Positions 37,175 through 50,486 of a stretch of 64,000 nt of DNA are shown one piece after another. The DNA comes from Rostratula benghalensis (taxonomy: Eukaryota > Chordata > Aves > Charadriiformes > Rostratulidae): NCBI GenBank assembly GCA_013399305.1, contig VXAI01000385.1, forward strand, positions 281,054 to 345,053, given 5' to 3'. The notes under the pieces were generated by a model that was given only the letters and a program-made list of their open reading frames with translations, made no database searches and was not told where the DNA came from. A program made the position numbers and the translations under genes. How positions within the stretch are numbered: the first letter of the stretch is position 1; each line of letters begins with the position of its first letter.

Positions 37175-38586
37175 AATTTGCTACTTTATCCCCTAAACAG
37201 GTAATATTCACCCCTGCTGCACCACAATTTACTGACCAGAGGCAAATACTTTCTGAAGACAAAGGTACTGGTATCTTTCTTGATGGACAGCAAACCTGTT
37301 TTTTGCTGATGCACATATTGTAAAAAATATAACCTGAGAGAGAAATTACACTTGAGATACAAATACATATGTACACACTCAAAATAAAGTTAACTGTAAA
37401 CTTTTTCTGAGTAGACTATTATACTATATACTATAAAATTGTCAGTTTGTCCCATGTGTCATACTATTTAAAATATTTCCCCTATATACTCTAAACAGAT
37501 AGTTACTTGTCAGAGATGAGAAGAGTAAAAAAAATGTAATTATGTTTTCAATTGAAAGAGATGTTGTGCAAGGAACTGAAGCTAGAGTTACTTAGTTAAA
37601 AAGAAATAAAGTATAATTACTCCCTGGAAGATACATAATAATAAGAGATTCCCAAATGCCCACTAGGGCCAAACATTTTTTTGTTTGTTTGAGGGCAATA
37701 ATTTCAATATTACCACCCATTATTTATAAAACTTCTAAAATATGCTTAAGGAACTGGAAAAATTAAATAAAAATGCATTTCCCTCCCACTGTACTTGTCT
37801 GAACAGCTGACAATGATGTAGCATTTGGCTTTCTTTAGTGATGCTAGTGCTAGTGAGGAGACTCACGCAGCTTTGGACAGAAAGGCATTTGCTTTAAATT
37901 AGGAAAATAGGATTTTATAGCTATACTGATTTGCAAGGGGACTTTGCTGGTGTAGAACTGAAAATGCACATTGATGTATTCTCTAAAAGTAACTAGATTT
38001 CAAGTTGAGGAAATCCTATGAATATTATTAACTTCTGCAGTAATAAATAATAAACATACAAAAAAAACCCCTTGCAATATTTTCCTACCAGTCCTGACTC
38101 AAGTCTGTCTCGCCCATATTTCAGTTCATGAAGAGATGTTCCCTTCCAGATTTAATTGGACTGGGTTAAAATGTTAGTGTTGCTACCTACTCTTTACTGT
38201 CCCTGCCATGTGCTACCCCTACAGCTGAGCTAGAGCAGCACATGGGCCCTCCTCATCACCTTCAGCACAAATATAGCTGGATTAGGACAAAAATCCCAAG
38301 CAAGGATGCTTAGGGCAAGAAATAGTGACTGAAGCACACGGAGAAGGCTCAGATGATCCACTCTGCATTTGGGATAGTAAAAGTGAATACCAGCAGAGAT
38401 GCTGCAACATCCCCAACTGCTACACTGGGGTTTGCAGTAGGCAACAGGAGCTGAGCACTGCCTTGGTTGGTATCAAACCTCTCATCTGCCTCACAAGCAT
38501 TTGGTACCCTCCACCAAGCCATATCCTACTACAGATTCAGGCACTACACCAGCCCTTTAAACTAGCTCATAGTAAGCTTGTGAAAG

Positions 38587-38703
38587 CTGAAACTCCCCCG
38601 CCCATCCCCCCCCCCCAACATTAAAAACCCTAAACAAACTTAAAACCCACAACGATAACAAATAAATGTAACCACCACCACCACCCCCCCAAAAAAAAAA
38701 AAA
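38587..38703 (+). repeat. C/A-rich low-complexity block
   Basis: A C10 run, an A/C-rich spacer, an ACC trinucleotide stretch, C8 and A13. Confidence 0.85.
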
Positions 38704-39126
38704 CATAGAAAGAAAATCCTTTGGCATTCGCAGAATAAAAAATTGCAGCCGCTACCTACAGAATTCAAATTGCACCAGAAACCTGGGGGAGATAGGCACT
38801 GAGATTTCATTTCTTTTTAACATGAGTTGGTCACCAAGCTTGCTTGTGCCCCTCTTAAAATCCTTCCCTACACTCAGGTCACAAAATGTATATACCTCTT
38901 CCTCAGGGATGGCAGCTCTTTCCCTATGCTAATTCACCAGCAGGATAGACTGGATGTGGACAGCATCAGCCTGGCATAACTCCGTATTAGTCCCTGGATT
39001 TAGTTTTGCCTGCACAGAAAAGCCAATTTTATATGCATTTCCAAAGCTCAGAGTACTCCCCTCCCTTCCCATTTCCCAATATCATGCTAGATCTTTGATT
39101 TATCTGTGGCTTTAAAGCCAAGCCAA

Positions 39127-39154
39127 GACATCAAGAAGCCCTGGTATCAAAGTT
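39127..39154 (+). repeat. 28-nt direct repeat, copy 1
   Basis: The sequence from GACATCAAGAAG to ATCAAAGTT is identical to positions 41410-41437. Both copies are preceded by an AAGCCAAG motif, immediately here and 11 nt further away in copy 2. It does not match a repeat family that I recognise. Confidence 0.85.
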
Positions 39155-40563
39155 CTTCATGCCGTAACCCACCCTAGCTACTGCTCCAAAACACACCAGC
39201 ATATCTATTTAAAATAAACTGAGAAGTGCTGGCATGACTCACTCCCCGTAAGACCTCTGTGATTCTACAGCACCAGCTACTGCTACACTGTGTCAGACTG
39301 TCTTCTCCTTCCCTGCAGTGCACCTTCCAACAGCCACATGCATCATGCTCCCATGGCTGGTGAAAAGCAAACACAGAGTTCAGGGGCCACAATTATACTC
39401 CGATTCCCTCCTGTGGGCAAGCAGAGACCTGCTGAGGGCAATTTCCTTTGTGAAAGTGTTTCTCCAAAGGGAAAACACCTTTTTCTTTCTCTTTTTGAAG
39501 TGCAAACTTGGGAAGCTAGGAAGGACATCTTTATTCACTGGGATGAAGGCACAAAAAGCTGCTACCAGAGATGCGAGGAAGCAGTATGGAAGTCACCACT
39601 GCACACTGCCCAGTGGCTCTGAGTGTGCATAGACTCATAAACCTACTTTTTCCTCCACCACTTAAGTTCCTTGAAAGCTCAAATTGCTCCTCCCCCAGTC
39701 TTCAGTCCTTTTTAAACCATTTTTGCACCGCAAGTATCGCATTCAGAGCATGACAGACCCAGCTCAGCAAAAACCTGTGGTCTGTTCCACACTCAGTGAG
39801 ACTAGCTGGGGGCATGCAGATTGCAGCCCCAAGTATCTGAAACACAAACTGAGCAAGAAACTTTCAAGGTACAGCTGACTAGATAGCTGACAGTTTGCAG
39901 GAAAAGGGCAAAATTAGTGATTCTGATTCCAAGCACTGCACCTTGGACTACCAGTACCCCAATTTGCTGGTTATGCTCCCTTCCCCCTACATCTAGGGGA
40001 TAAACTCTACATTTTTGCTGCAGGTGTGGAGAAGCAATTTCTATTGCAGAATTTTGAGGCCATCCTGAAAAACAGCCATCTCCAGTTGGCTTGGAAACGT
40101 AGGGCTCTTGTTCTGCTTGCTTACTGTGAAAATGAGCTAAGAGATGATACTAAGATCATGTAAACCCTGTCCATGCCTACCACTGACCAGTGCACGCCCC
40201 ACACCATCCTCTGTGGGCATGCCCCACACCAGTACCCACGCACACACCGATGTGGATGTCTGAATGCCATGCTGCTGGCTGAGTCCACCCGGGAGTGGTT
40301 GGCAAGAGAGGGGAGCATCCATTCATTTCAAAAACGTTTCCTGGGTTCCAATGCCAGCTTTTGAAGCAAAAGGCATGGAAAAGTCTGTTCTTGTGTAACT
40401 AGGGGTACAGTGGGCAAAGCCAGTGACATTACAGGTGCGTCAAAACTGTGTTCAGACTCTAGCCCAGAGCCTGTAAAAGCACATTAGTTAGGATCATATT
40501 TTTTAGTCACAATACAGGAACAGCTAGAAAGGATTAAAAACAACCCTATAGGCACATGCTTAC

Positions 40564-40719
40564 TTGTACAGGCCATTGTAGGTGGGTCTGATTCCTTCCT
40601 AAAATAGTGTTCTTCACACAGGCAAGATGTGGATGCTTCATCAAGCGTGTAGCTGTGAGGGGGACATTTGCTGCAGGATGGACTGTGGGGTGAAGCTTTG
40701 AAGAACCCAGGTCTGCATA
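40564..40719 (-). CDS. EPHA5: EPHA5 exon 4: end of cysteine-rich/EGF-like region of the ephrin receptor ectodomain
   Basis: This internal exon encodes about 52 residues of the extracellular cysteine-rich region, which links the ephrin-binding domain to the fibronectin repeats. The translation starts V-CRPGFFKASPH, continues CPPHSYT and ESDPPTMACT, and carries six cysteines (one in CRPG, two in SCSKC, two in SCLC, one in MAC) as expected for this fold. The length of 156 bp is the usual Eph exon 4 size. The acceptor is a good pyrimidine tract ending in CACAG (AG at 40721-40720), and the donor is A|GTAAGC (GT at 40563-40562). The exon starts with the last two bases of a Val codon and ends with the first base of an Arg codon, so it is symmetric in phase. 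Residues match EPHA5 better than other Eph paralogues, from memory of the family; no alignment was run. Confidence 0.95.
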
Positions 40720-41409
40720 CTGTGAAAAGAAGAACCACAGGCTAAGCTCTCCCATCAGAAAGTTAATCTCTTAACATTTCCTTTTTCAAAAAACCCAACA
40801 TATCTTCAGCTAGAAAACAGACAAACACTCACAAGCTATTTTGTTTCTGTATTTTAAAACAGTCTATGCCACTAACAGACAGTGCATACTTAAATATCTG
40901 CATGAAAACAGAATGAGAAGCTGTTGATATTTTTTTCCCTAGCATCTGCCTTTACTGGGTATTTATTTTCTTTTTTTGAATGCACTAGAGGTAACATCTT
41001 TTCGGCTCTGCTTTAGAAAACATTATTGTGTTTGGCTTTTTTTTCATTCAGTCTTAGAACAACAGGTAAAATAAATTCCACAGCTTACGTTTAAGTTGTT
41101 CTACACCCAGAAATAAATGTCTCAGCAAACAAATAGCAACACAGTAGTGGAGGAGATCTCAAGATCGACAACTTTAAGACATTCTGATAAGGCTACTCCC
41201 CTAGGGTCTTTTCCCCTGCAAACCTGTGATGAATTTGAAAGTGCTCCATATAAGACAAACTGCTCTGTGTATAGTCTGAAACAGGCATGCTTGCCATACA
41301 AGATATTTTTTCAAGCTTCAATACGTATGCATGACAAGACTTGATACAAGAGGTATTTTTGTTCTCCTAGATAGAATATGAAGCTAAGAGCAAGCCAAGG
41401 GGTAAAATG

Positions 41410-41437
41410 GACATCAAGAAGCCCTGGTATCAAAGTT
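41410..41437 (+). repeat. 28-nt direct repeat, copy 2
   Basis: Identical to 39127-39154, about 2.28 kb away and on the other side of EPHA5 exon 4. It is followed directly by a G5T7 tract. Confidence 0.85.
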
Positions 41438-44400
41438 TGGGGGTTTTTTTAAAAGTTTTTTCTTTTTTAAAATATAATTTGAAGTGAATACAGCAATAAC
41501 TTGTTACCAGCCTCCTGAAACAAGTGCTCTTTCACCTAGACAAAGTATTCTCTACTTCACCTGCATGTGCAAACTCAGCCAGTGGCACCCATAGGTTTGC
41601 ATGCATCCACCCCAGCTTTAAGAAAAAAGAGCTGGCCATGTAATCATACCACTCTATGTAGCATTTCAAAATCACTGCTAGCAAAAGGAGGAAAACTTGA
41701 TTTTCTGTGTCTCTCAAAAAGTGGAGAGACAGAGACATGTTAATGGAGCTCCAAAGTGCTGTTTCTTTTTTTTCCTTCAAAGAAGCTCTAAAATAATTCT
41801 GCCCAGCATGACATCAACAATGCACAAGTCTGCTATCAGACTTACTTACGTTACCAGGAATTCCCAAAGTCTCTCAATCTGCATTCAAAATTCCCCAGTT
41901 GTGATTAGCTCACAAAGAAAACTCCTAGAGCTAACCAGTAAGTCTTTACAGATGAAGATCACTCATGCATCAAAAAGGATGCGAGACAGGAACATCCAGT
42001 AGACCTCCCCTAGGCCTCACCTTCAGCCTTGTATGGACCACAGAGCGTTTACAGCAAGTGCCAGGAACCCTGCAGTTCCCAAGAACATGATGGGCTGCCA
42101 GGACTCCACCATGCATCTTCAGCCTCTCCATCCTACTGTAGGGGATGCTTGTCTCCAGCACTCCCGCTGACCTCTCCAAAATGGGCATCCTCCCATGTCT
42201 TCAACCAGCTTCCTTTTCTTCTCACAAGACAGGCAGAGGACTAGTAGGACTGGAGGGATTACCAGGTTTTAAAATCCCAATGCCAAAATCTCCCATCTTT
42301 CAATTACTTCTCCACATCTAGGCTGTGAACTCTGCAGGACGCAGTTCAACTGCTTTGTGTCCATACACCAGGACCACTGAGCAGACCTAGGGCTAAATTT
42401 ATTCTTCATGACTCTTAGCAGACTTACCATCAGTTACCCTCATGCTTTATGGCACATTCCTCAGTTTTCAGTTAAGTTGCCCTGCTTAAAGCAAGGACTT
42501 GTTATGTAATCTCTGGAGAAACTTCCAGGAGAGAAGACCACCAAAGAGTTCCTCTCTAGCCTACAATTCCCATTTCAAAGCCAACTCAAACTCACTTGCA
42601 CAAACAGACAATAGAGATGGGGAAATGAAAGCACAAAAATGTGCAACATCTAACAAGGGCAGCTTACATCTAGCGTGTACTTGATGCAATTAGCCTTCAA
42701 AAAAGGACTTGAATTTATCTCATTATGTCCCATCAAGACAGACAGAAAATCATTACAGCACAAGTTTACCATGCCTCTATTTTGTGCAAAGTAGCAGCAA
42801 ATGCAAAATAACTCAGTTTTCCTTGACAGATTTTCAATGAGGTACAGCTTGTTAATGACGGTATGATACGTAGCTCAGCTCAAAGGCAATCTTTGGTTTT
42901 CATGAGTAAGTACAAAGCCAACAGAAATACAACACCAATAGCCCATGTTTTAATGAGGGATGAGAAATAGAAGTGAACTGGACCAATTTTTGTATAATCT
43001 GCAGGCTCTCCTGGGTCAGGCAAGTCCCTTCTCTATCCAGAAGGTATAAGGAGGAACATTCAAGAGCATTAAATTGCACTGAAGATTTCAACATGATTCC
43101 TCATAACAAACAGCCAGCAGAGCAGTGAGCTGTTGTAACTAAGTGAAATACTCTTGCATCACTTAGACAGGAAGAATTCAAGGACAGGACATGGGATATG
43201 CAAAAAAAAGGGAGGACAGAAAATAAAAATAAATGCAGGAATTACCACAGCAAGTGTGCCGAGTCCCCAAAGCACCTGCTGCAGGGGGTGTGGAGTGGGA
43301 GAGGGGAATTTGCAGGGTTCCCACAGCACAGCCTTCCAGCCGATTGCTGGAAACCACACTTGCACTACCATGGGTCAGGAGCAGAAGCAGTCAGAGCTGC
43401 ATGGGGGTATTTCAGGCATAACTTGTGTCCTGTCATAAATGCTTTCCTCTGTACCTTTCCCTACATCTGCTTTGTATACAGCACAAAGGAGAGGACCACC
43501 ACTAGAGCTGGTGAGGTGGTTCAAGCAACAATCCTCCAATAAACAGGGATGCCATAATGAAATGGATGCTGTTAGACAAAACCTGACTCTTTATTTCTCT
43601 TCTCACAGTCAACCTTAAAATCTCTTCATGTAATATACATGGTTTTATTTAAAATTATATGGCAGTTTCATTTCTAATTAAAACTTATTTTAGTCTTCTT
43701 ATATTTTTATTGCAGTGTTTCTAATTCAACAGCTCTTGAAAGGATACATAGAACTAGCACAGTACAGTAATGGTACCTGTAATGGTACTATCTCTCTTTT
43801 TTTCAAGAGGGTGGGAAAAGGAGGATAACTAAGACAGGCTTAAAACTCTACATAATGTACTGTAAGCCAGCTGAAAAGAAATGAAAAAGTTTTAAGTTGT
43901 TGATGGATCTGCTTCTTTCTTCCTAACATTAAAACTGATAAAGTCTTAACTGATTAACATCCAGTGAGATGTGTGAAAATAGTCTTTAAATTAAATTGGT
44001 TGCTAGAAAAAAAAAAAAGATAGTATTTTTAGACACAACAAATATGACATAAAGAACCTGCTGGTGTTAAGTACAAGTGGGATGTGTTTCTGTTAGTAAC
44101 ACATCCATTATCAACAAATTAATTTCACTCTTTTTATTTTAAGTAGCAACCACAAAATGTTGCACAGAGCATCAACATCTGTGCAGCCTCTTGCTTGCAT
44201 GCTTCAGGATGGGACAAAGAGATGGCTGTAATGAAGAACAGCAGCAAGAGCCTCTCGAGACAGCAATGATGTGAGCTGATCCCCTAAACTGGCAGCAAGC
44301 AGATTAGAAACTGGCTTCGTACCTTACAGACAGGGGCCCAACAAGAGCCATGCTGATAGCAACTGGCTCTTCAAACACAGGTGGATGGAGGAGGATTCAC

Positions 44401-45394
44401 CAGTCCTCTTACAATGAAAACTGGCCTCTTCAAACAACACACTGAACTTTATGTACTATATCAGTACTAGAGACAGTGAGTACCAGTGAGAGAGGGGGGG
44501 AAAAAAAAAAGCAGGCGGAACAAGCAAATAACATCAAACAGCTGGGACTACTTGACAGATTATTTTCTGCAAGCCTTAACATCAAATGATTCACAGCTGC
44601 ATCCCTGTAACACTCCCTGGGCTTCAGCTGAAGACTGTATCCAACAGGCAGGGCTCCTCTCCTTGCTGGCTGCCCCTTGTCTTCCATGCACACCAATCCC
44701 AGACAACAAGTGCTGCAAGCAAAGACCATCTCCAAGGCTGTCCCATATCCACGGGCACATATGTGGCCATGTTGGTAAAACCATACAAGTAATATTAGGG
44801 GGATTTCCAGCTCTGTCCCTGGAGAGAGAAAAGCTAGGAAACACGACCCTATAACCTTGAAATCATAGCAGATATGAAAAAGGTCCAACCTATTACTCCC
44901 TTCACACTCTCATGACGCCAGGAGGATAAGCTCACAGTACTTAAATGCTTAGGATCAGCAAAACAACCTTTCATATATCTCAGAAAATAAAGCTCAAATA
45001 GGAATTGCAGTTGCCCTTGTAAAACACTGAATTAGTCTCCACAGTAATCAGAAACCACAAGTATAACTCATAAGGCAGTTCTGCTAATCCATAAATAAAG
45101 CTAACAGACAAAATCTAACAACAATTAATGAGGGTAAGGATGTGAAGTCTAGACAGCACAGGTTAGCTGTCTGAAACTGAAATTTCCTCCCCAAACTGCA
45201 AGCCTACCTTGCTTGTCCTTCATCTCCTTTAGTCCCATTCGCCTTTTCAGACTACAGACTTCTTGGGGCAAGGATGCAAAATTCAAATTACCACAGCTGT
45301 TAGAACCAACTGCAGCCTAAAACTCTCAGCTCCACGGGCAGATCCATAATCCACACCAATCCAGCTCTTGACTAAAACCCAAGCAGGATGTGGA

Positions 45395-45409
45395 TGTGTG
45401 TGTGTGTGT
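45395..45409 (+). repeat. Short (TG)n microsatellite
   Basis: About seven TG units in intron 3. Confidence 0.85.
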
Positions 45410-48400
45410 CCAGAAGAAAGGAGAGCAGCTCTGCAGCTCATCAACTCTGCCTTTATTAGTACATTGCTCTGGTGCAGGGAATATGCCTTTAGAGTTGAAA
45501 GATTTGAGCAAAAAATAAAGAAGTCTCTGTTCTAGTCTCTGGAGCTGCCATGCCTTCAAGCATTTGCACCGAGAGGAGGGGGCTGCTGCCTCTTAGATGC
45601 ATCCAAAACCTAAAGAATGGTTTAGCAAGGTAGGGTCTTAACAATGTGGAATCAATTAAACTGCTGAGTGGCTCCAAGCCTCAGAGTGTGCTCCTGACAC
45701 ACACTTTTACTTACAAGAAAAAAAAAACAAAAACCACAGCAGACTGTCTTCATGTCTCCCAGCCAATATAAACAGATGATCTCCATGCTCTTCTAAAAAG
45801 TATTTCAAGAAGTACAGCAACCTGCCACTGAGCATCCTCCTGCAGAATTTACAAGCAGACTCCCAAGAGCCAATCCTGCCCTCCCTAACAGCTTTCTTGA
45901 ACGGCAGGCAGAGATCAAAATTGCTGCCAAAGCTATAAAGCTATAGAAAAATGTGTAAAATGCCCCTCCTTTAGGGTTGGTCTCTATCTGCAACAATGCT
46001 GTGTTGCTTCCTGCAGCATGCCTTGGGGATTTGAAGTAAATACCCACTAATAAAACGCTGTAATTCCAAGCTACCAGTTTGCTTGAATCCAGTGGACTTG
46101 TCAGCATCTTTCAGAAACTCCAGTACCCAACATGCAGCCCAAGACCTGCTAAAGGTCCATTTAAAAGAGTACCTGGACATTTCTGGAGAACGGGGCATCT
46201 GAAAAAGGAGACTTGGCCCTTACCTTGGATGTAACCCAGTTCATGCATCTCAAGGGGGAAATACTCTTTTCGTTTCAAAAACATTGGGTATTTTGATGCT
46301 GTTCTGTCCAACACCCCACTAATTCAGCCTGAATTACCTCTGATCCACACCGAAATCAGCTCTAGCTCTGAATACCAAAACAGCCTTTAAAACTAGAATA
46401 AAAATATATTAGTGCTTTCAGTTCCTCCCTCTGAAATACTGCTTTTTTTTACCACGTGACTCACTACATTGTCAGACAGCAATTTATGACATGACCATAG
46501 TCGCTGGAAAACTAGGAATTAACTGCCTCTAATGACATTAATCTGTTTCCTCTAAATGGTATAAAACTTCATCACATGGCATCACTTTGAAAAATTCATC
46601 AAATTCCCAAGTCAGCTACATTTGCAAGCCATAAAAATACCTAGAACACAATGCATTTGAAAATGCTTGTGATTACATTAAGGTCTTAATGGGCAATATT
46701 TCTGCACATCCCGACTTTGTTCCAAAGAAGATTTTGAAGCAATCAATGAGGCAAAACCTGTGTCAAGCCTGAACTCTCAATGGCATGATGAAAGAGCAGA
46801 GGAGGAGATTTATCCTGATATATAAGCATACTGCACTATCAATTGGGTTTGATTTCACAGAAGGAAAGCAAGCTATGGAAAATAAATGCTCTTAGGGGAA
46901 ACAAGAAGATTTTTCAAAAGCACTCAGCACTGTGTGAGCTTGTTCCCACCATGTTAATGGCAGGGCTGGCTGGGTGTGCTTTGGTTTTGTAGGCGGTTTT
47001 GGGGGGGGGTTTTCAAACTTTCCTGTGGAAAAAAATCCTGGGAGAAACTGGTACGTTTCTAGAGAAAGCACTGCTTGGGATGGAGTGTCATTTCCTAGCA
47101 AACCCAAAGTTTCTGCAACCAGCAGCTGCTTGTTCTTGCAAGTGTGTACAAGGGCTCCTTCATCTCTCAGGCCAGGTGGCACCTGCAGTCCTCCTCACTA
47201 TCTGGGTACAAGGGACAGATCCAGGTTGGCAGGTTGGTCTCACTCAGCCCCAACTATCTGGCTTACAAGGAAAAAAAGGCAGCCCACCTTCTGTTCCTAC
47301 TGCCTCCCTCTGCTTATTACAACTATAAAACATCTATCTCTGTAAATCTCTATGTCTATAAACATCTATCTGTGTATCTTTTCTTTGTTCTCCGTGGTGT
47401 GGGACAAAGATGTGTTTAAAACACTGTCTTTATTTTTTTTTTAAATGAAGACAAACTGAAATCATTTTACCTCCTTAAACACAGGAAGCAATGATTTACA
47501 GTGCTGCACCTAAGGGAAAAATATGATTTAAGATACAGAAGGCAACAGAGAGACATTTGTTTCTGCATGCTTGTAAACATAACTTGAGATGCCTGGCTCC
47601 ATGCGTAATCCAAGCAGCACCAGAGTCTGTTTGGGGGGTTTCTGCACACAAAGACATGCACCCTGGGTTATCCTTTGTTATGTGAATGGCAACTTGAACA
47701 TTCAAGCTGAATTGTGTGCTAAGCAAGAGGAAGATTGATGGACAAGCTGCAGAACTCCCTGGAGTTTGATACAAGCGTCATCCCAAATGGCAACAGGGGA
47801 ACAGGATCAAACTTGAAAACGATGCAGCCAAAACCCTGCTATGTCTGTCTCTATACATGTATTACAGACAGTAATGCAAGGGCCAGTTGGCAAAATTTCC
47901 TGGAAAATAGGGTTCTTCAAAGCCACATGTTAGCTGGTTGCAATGCTACAATAAAAGGGCTTTAGTCTCCTGGTTGCGTCTGCCATAGAGATCTGGAACC
48001 CAGCCAGCAAAGAAAGAAAGATTCTCTAATTATGCTGTGGTTTGGACAATTGCATCCCATTGTGGTTAAGAAATATGACATTTGGGAGGATTTATTTTGA
48101 TGATTTATGTCATGTGTGTTTACCAACTTTTCAAGGTTTTACCCTGAACTAATAGACCGTGCATGCGCAGGCAGTAAAGAGAAGTAAAAATGCTTAAAAT
48201 ATTTTCTTTTGGTTGACTCTACCTTGAGCACCTTTGGATTTCGAGGTGGTATAAATCAGCCTTTCCTCTGCTGGCTATTTTAGTCCAAAATATGCAGAAT
48301 CTCACCAACCTACGGTGATGCTAACAAGAGGATCTTTTCAAATCCTTCCTCAAAAGTTGAAGGGCTTGTTTGCTTCTAGCTTTATGATCTAGCTTTATGG

Positions 48401-50413
48401 CTACCTACTCAGGAGGTAAATTTGGTAGGATTGGCTGCAGACAATTTATTTTAAAAATGTTCCTCTGTAATTTATGGCTGAACATATGTCACTCCAGACA
48501 CATCTATTCAAATTCCATCATAGGGTGACGGAGATGGATTTTTTAACAGTCCTTCTGACCTAAAAAAGATAGGAAGGATTTGTACAGAGCTGCCTGGACT
48601 AAGTGTGCTAAGTGGGTTTATGCATACAAAAGTGACCCCCGGAAAGGGTTGGGTTTTTTATTCTGAATTTAAGATAAAGGTGATGCTAACCAATTCTGCA
48701 GCAGGCAGGCAGCTTAGAGGCACAGACAAGGAAAAGTGAACATCTCTTGGGGAACATCTCCCTTCACTCATGCCTCCTTCTGCAGAAGCTCATGGGTTTT
48801 TGCATTGGAGCACACTGGTTAGAATTACAGATGCAGGTCTTGCTGAGCCCTGGTACACATACCATGAGATGCTCTGGCTTTGGTTAGGAGGCAACAAATC
48901 AAATGGTGCATGCAAAGAGGACAAGGCAAATACTAATACCCTGAGAAACTTAATGAAGGAAGCTGAGCAAGCCAATCACACACCCCAAAGTGCAGAAACA
49001 TCAAGTGGTTATCCTGGCACATGCAGATAACAACACCTCATGATTTCAGTTTAATTAACTAGACATAAAAATACTGACATTATTTGTTGACTAAACTACT
49101 CCTTTGGGTCAGATGAACACTGCAATACTTCACAGTTCGTCTGCCTGACCAAGTATCTCCACCAAGAATCTTCTATTTAGGAATGAGCTCAACAAAGGGC
49201 AACCAGAGGCATTGCCAGCTCTTCCCTTGTCCACCTGACAATACTGGAAGCTTTTCTTTGAGCTACAATACTGCAGCTCTGCAACAAGCAAATTTATTTC
49301 AGTATGGTCTTTCCAGCATATGAATGAACATACTCAAACCCAAGATAAATTAATATAACTCGACATTTTAAACATCCTGATTTTGGAGCCAATCTCAATA
49401 CTATTTGGGTGAGTGGGCTCATGGCTTTTGGATACTGGAATCAGACTATCCTTGCCATGAATTAGCAAGAACTGCTGTGACTGACCAGACAGAAAACCAC
49501 CAAAAGCCCAGAGAAAAAACATATGCAGTTATATCCCCAAAAGATATTTTCTTTTGTCAGACTATAAAATGTACTCTTCTGAGACAAAAGCACCCTACTC
49601 TTGGCCGGGTGATGTCCTGCTAACATCCCTGACCACTGCCTCTTCTTATTGACTTTGTTCTTGCCCCAAAAATGGCCGTTTCACACATGCCACCACTCCA
49701 GAAATTCAGATGTGAAGCAATAAGCAAAGCAAAACAAACATTGCCTTCCCTCTTTCTACTTGAAGCCTCACCCTATCTTCTTCCTGCCAAGCTCATTTCC
49801 CCATACCAAAAAGCACCAGGCTGAAGCGTCCTTTGCAGCCGTAATGCTGGCCATTCTCACAGGCTTTTTATTTAAGATTTTGAACTGCCAAAGCTTGATT
49901 TAAAGAGAGTTAATTCTCAAACTATTGTAAGGGGACCGTGTTGCTCTCATATCAGCTTAACTTGCTTTCCAGCTACATTGCCTACACTAGCCTGTTTGCC
50001 CTAGAAACTCAGCACTACCTTTATTTGTAATTTCAGGCAGTTTGGGAAAAAACTCCAACACTTAGGCTTTAGAGAATCTATTCATGTTTGATTTCTTCAA
50101 GCGAAGGCTGAAAGACAACAAGAGAAAAGGGAGCAGCTGGTGTACGCACAAGGGCATTGAGCTCTGAGTTTGGTGTACCTACATCTTGCAAAAGAAGGCA
50201 ACCTGCTTATCTTATGTCTCATATACAACCACCCCCAAACAGTTTGCTATCCCAGCTCCTTTTCCACACCTTGTTTTCAAAGCCTTGTAAGTATTGTGGC
50301 ATCTACTCTGCGGTACCCAGTGGGCGAGGCTGTGACACAGGAGGATGCTGCTTTTCCTATCAGCAGCCCTGAAACATAAGACTGCAGGACATTCTGAAGA
50401 ATCAGTCTTGTCT

Positions 50414-50486
50414 TAAAAAAAAAAATAAAATAAAGCCCCCCAAAACAAACAAACAAAAAAACCCCAAAGAAACAAACAAACAAAAA
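50414..50486 (+). repeat. A-rich tract with CAAA units
   Basis: A11, TAAAA units, C6, (CAAA)n, A7C4 and again (CAAA)n. Confidence 0.85.

Larger units (their letters stand above)
34860..40563 (-). other. EPHA5: EPHA5 intron 4 (about 5.7 kb)
   Basis: This intron lies between exon 4 and exon 5, with a GTAAGC donor and a T-rich acceptor. It contains a long T tract (36304-36333), a G/T-rich tract (37125-37174), a C/A-rich low-complexity block (38587-38703) and one copy of a 28-nt direct repeat (39127-39154). No coding or RNA gene is recognised. Confidence 0.87.

Noticed and set aside
36942..37382. 146-codon minus-strand open frame
   Set aside because: It includes a low-complexity KKKQQTNQNQTNKK stretch that comes from the G/T-rich tract, so it is a by-product of simple sequence.
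44430..44888. 152-codon minus-strand open frame
   Set aside because: The translation does not resemble the Eph ligand-binding domain or any other family I know, and overlapping frames on both strands are equally open.
48480..48570. Possible old CR1 3' end (AGTCCTTCTGACCTAAAAAA)
   Set aside because: Only about 20 bases resemble CR1 and no body or terminal octamers follow.
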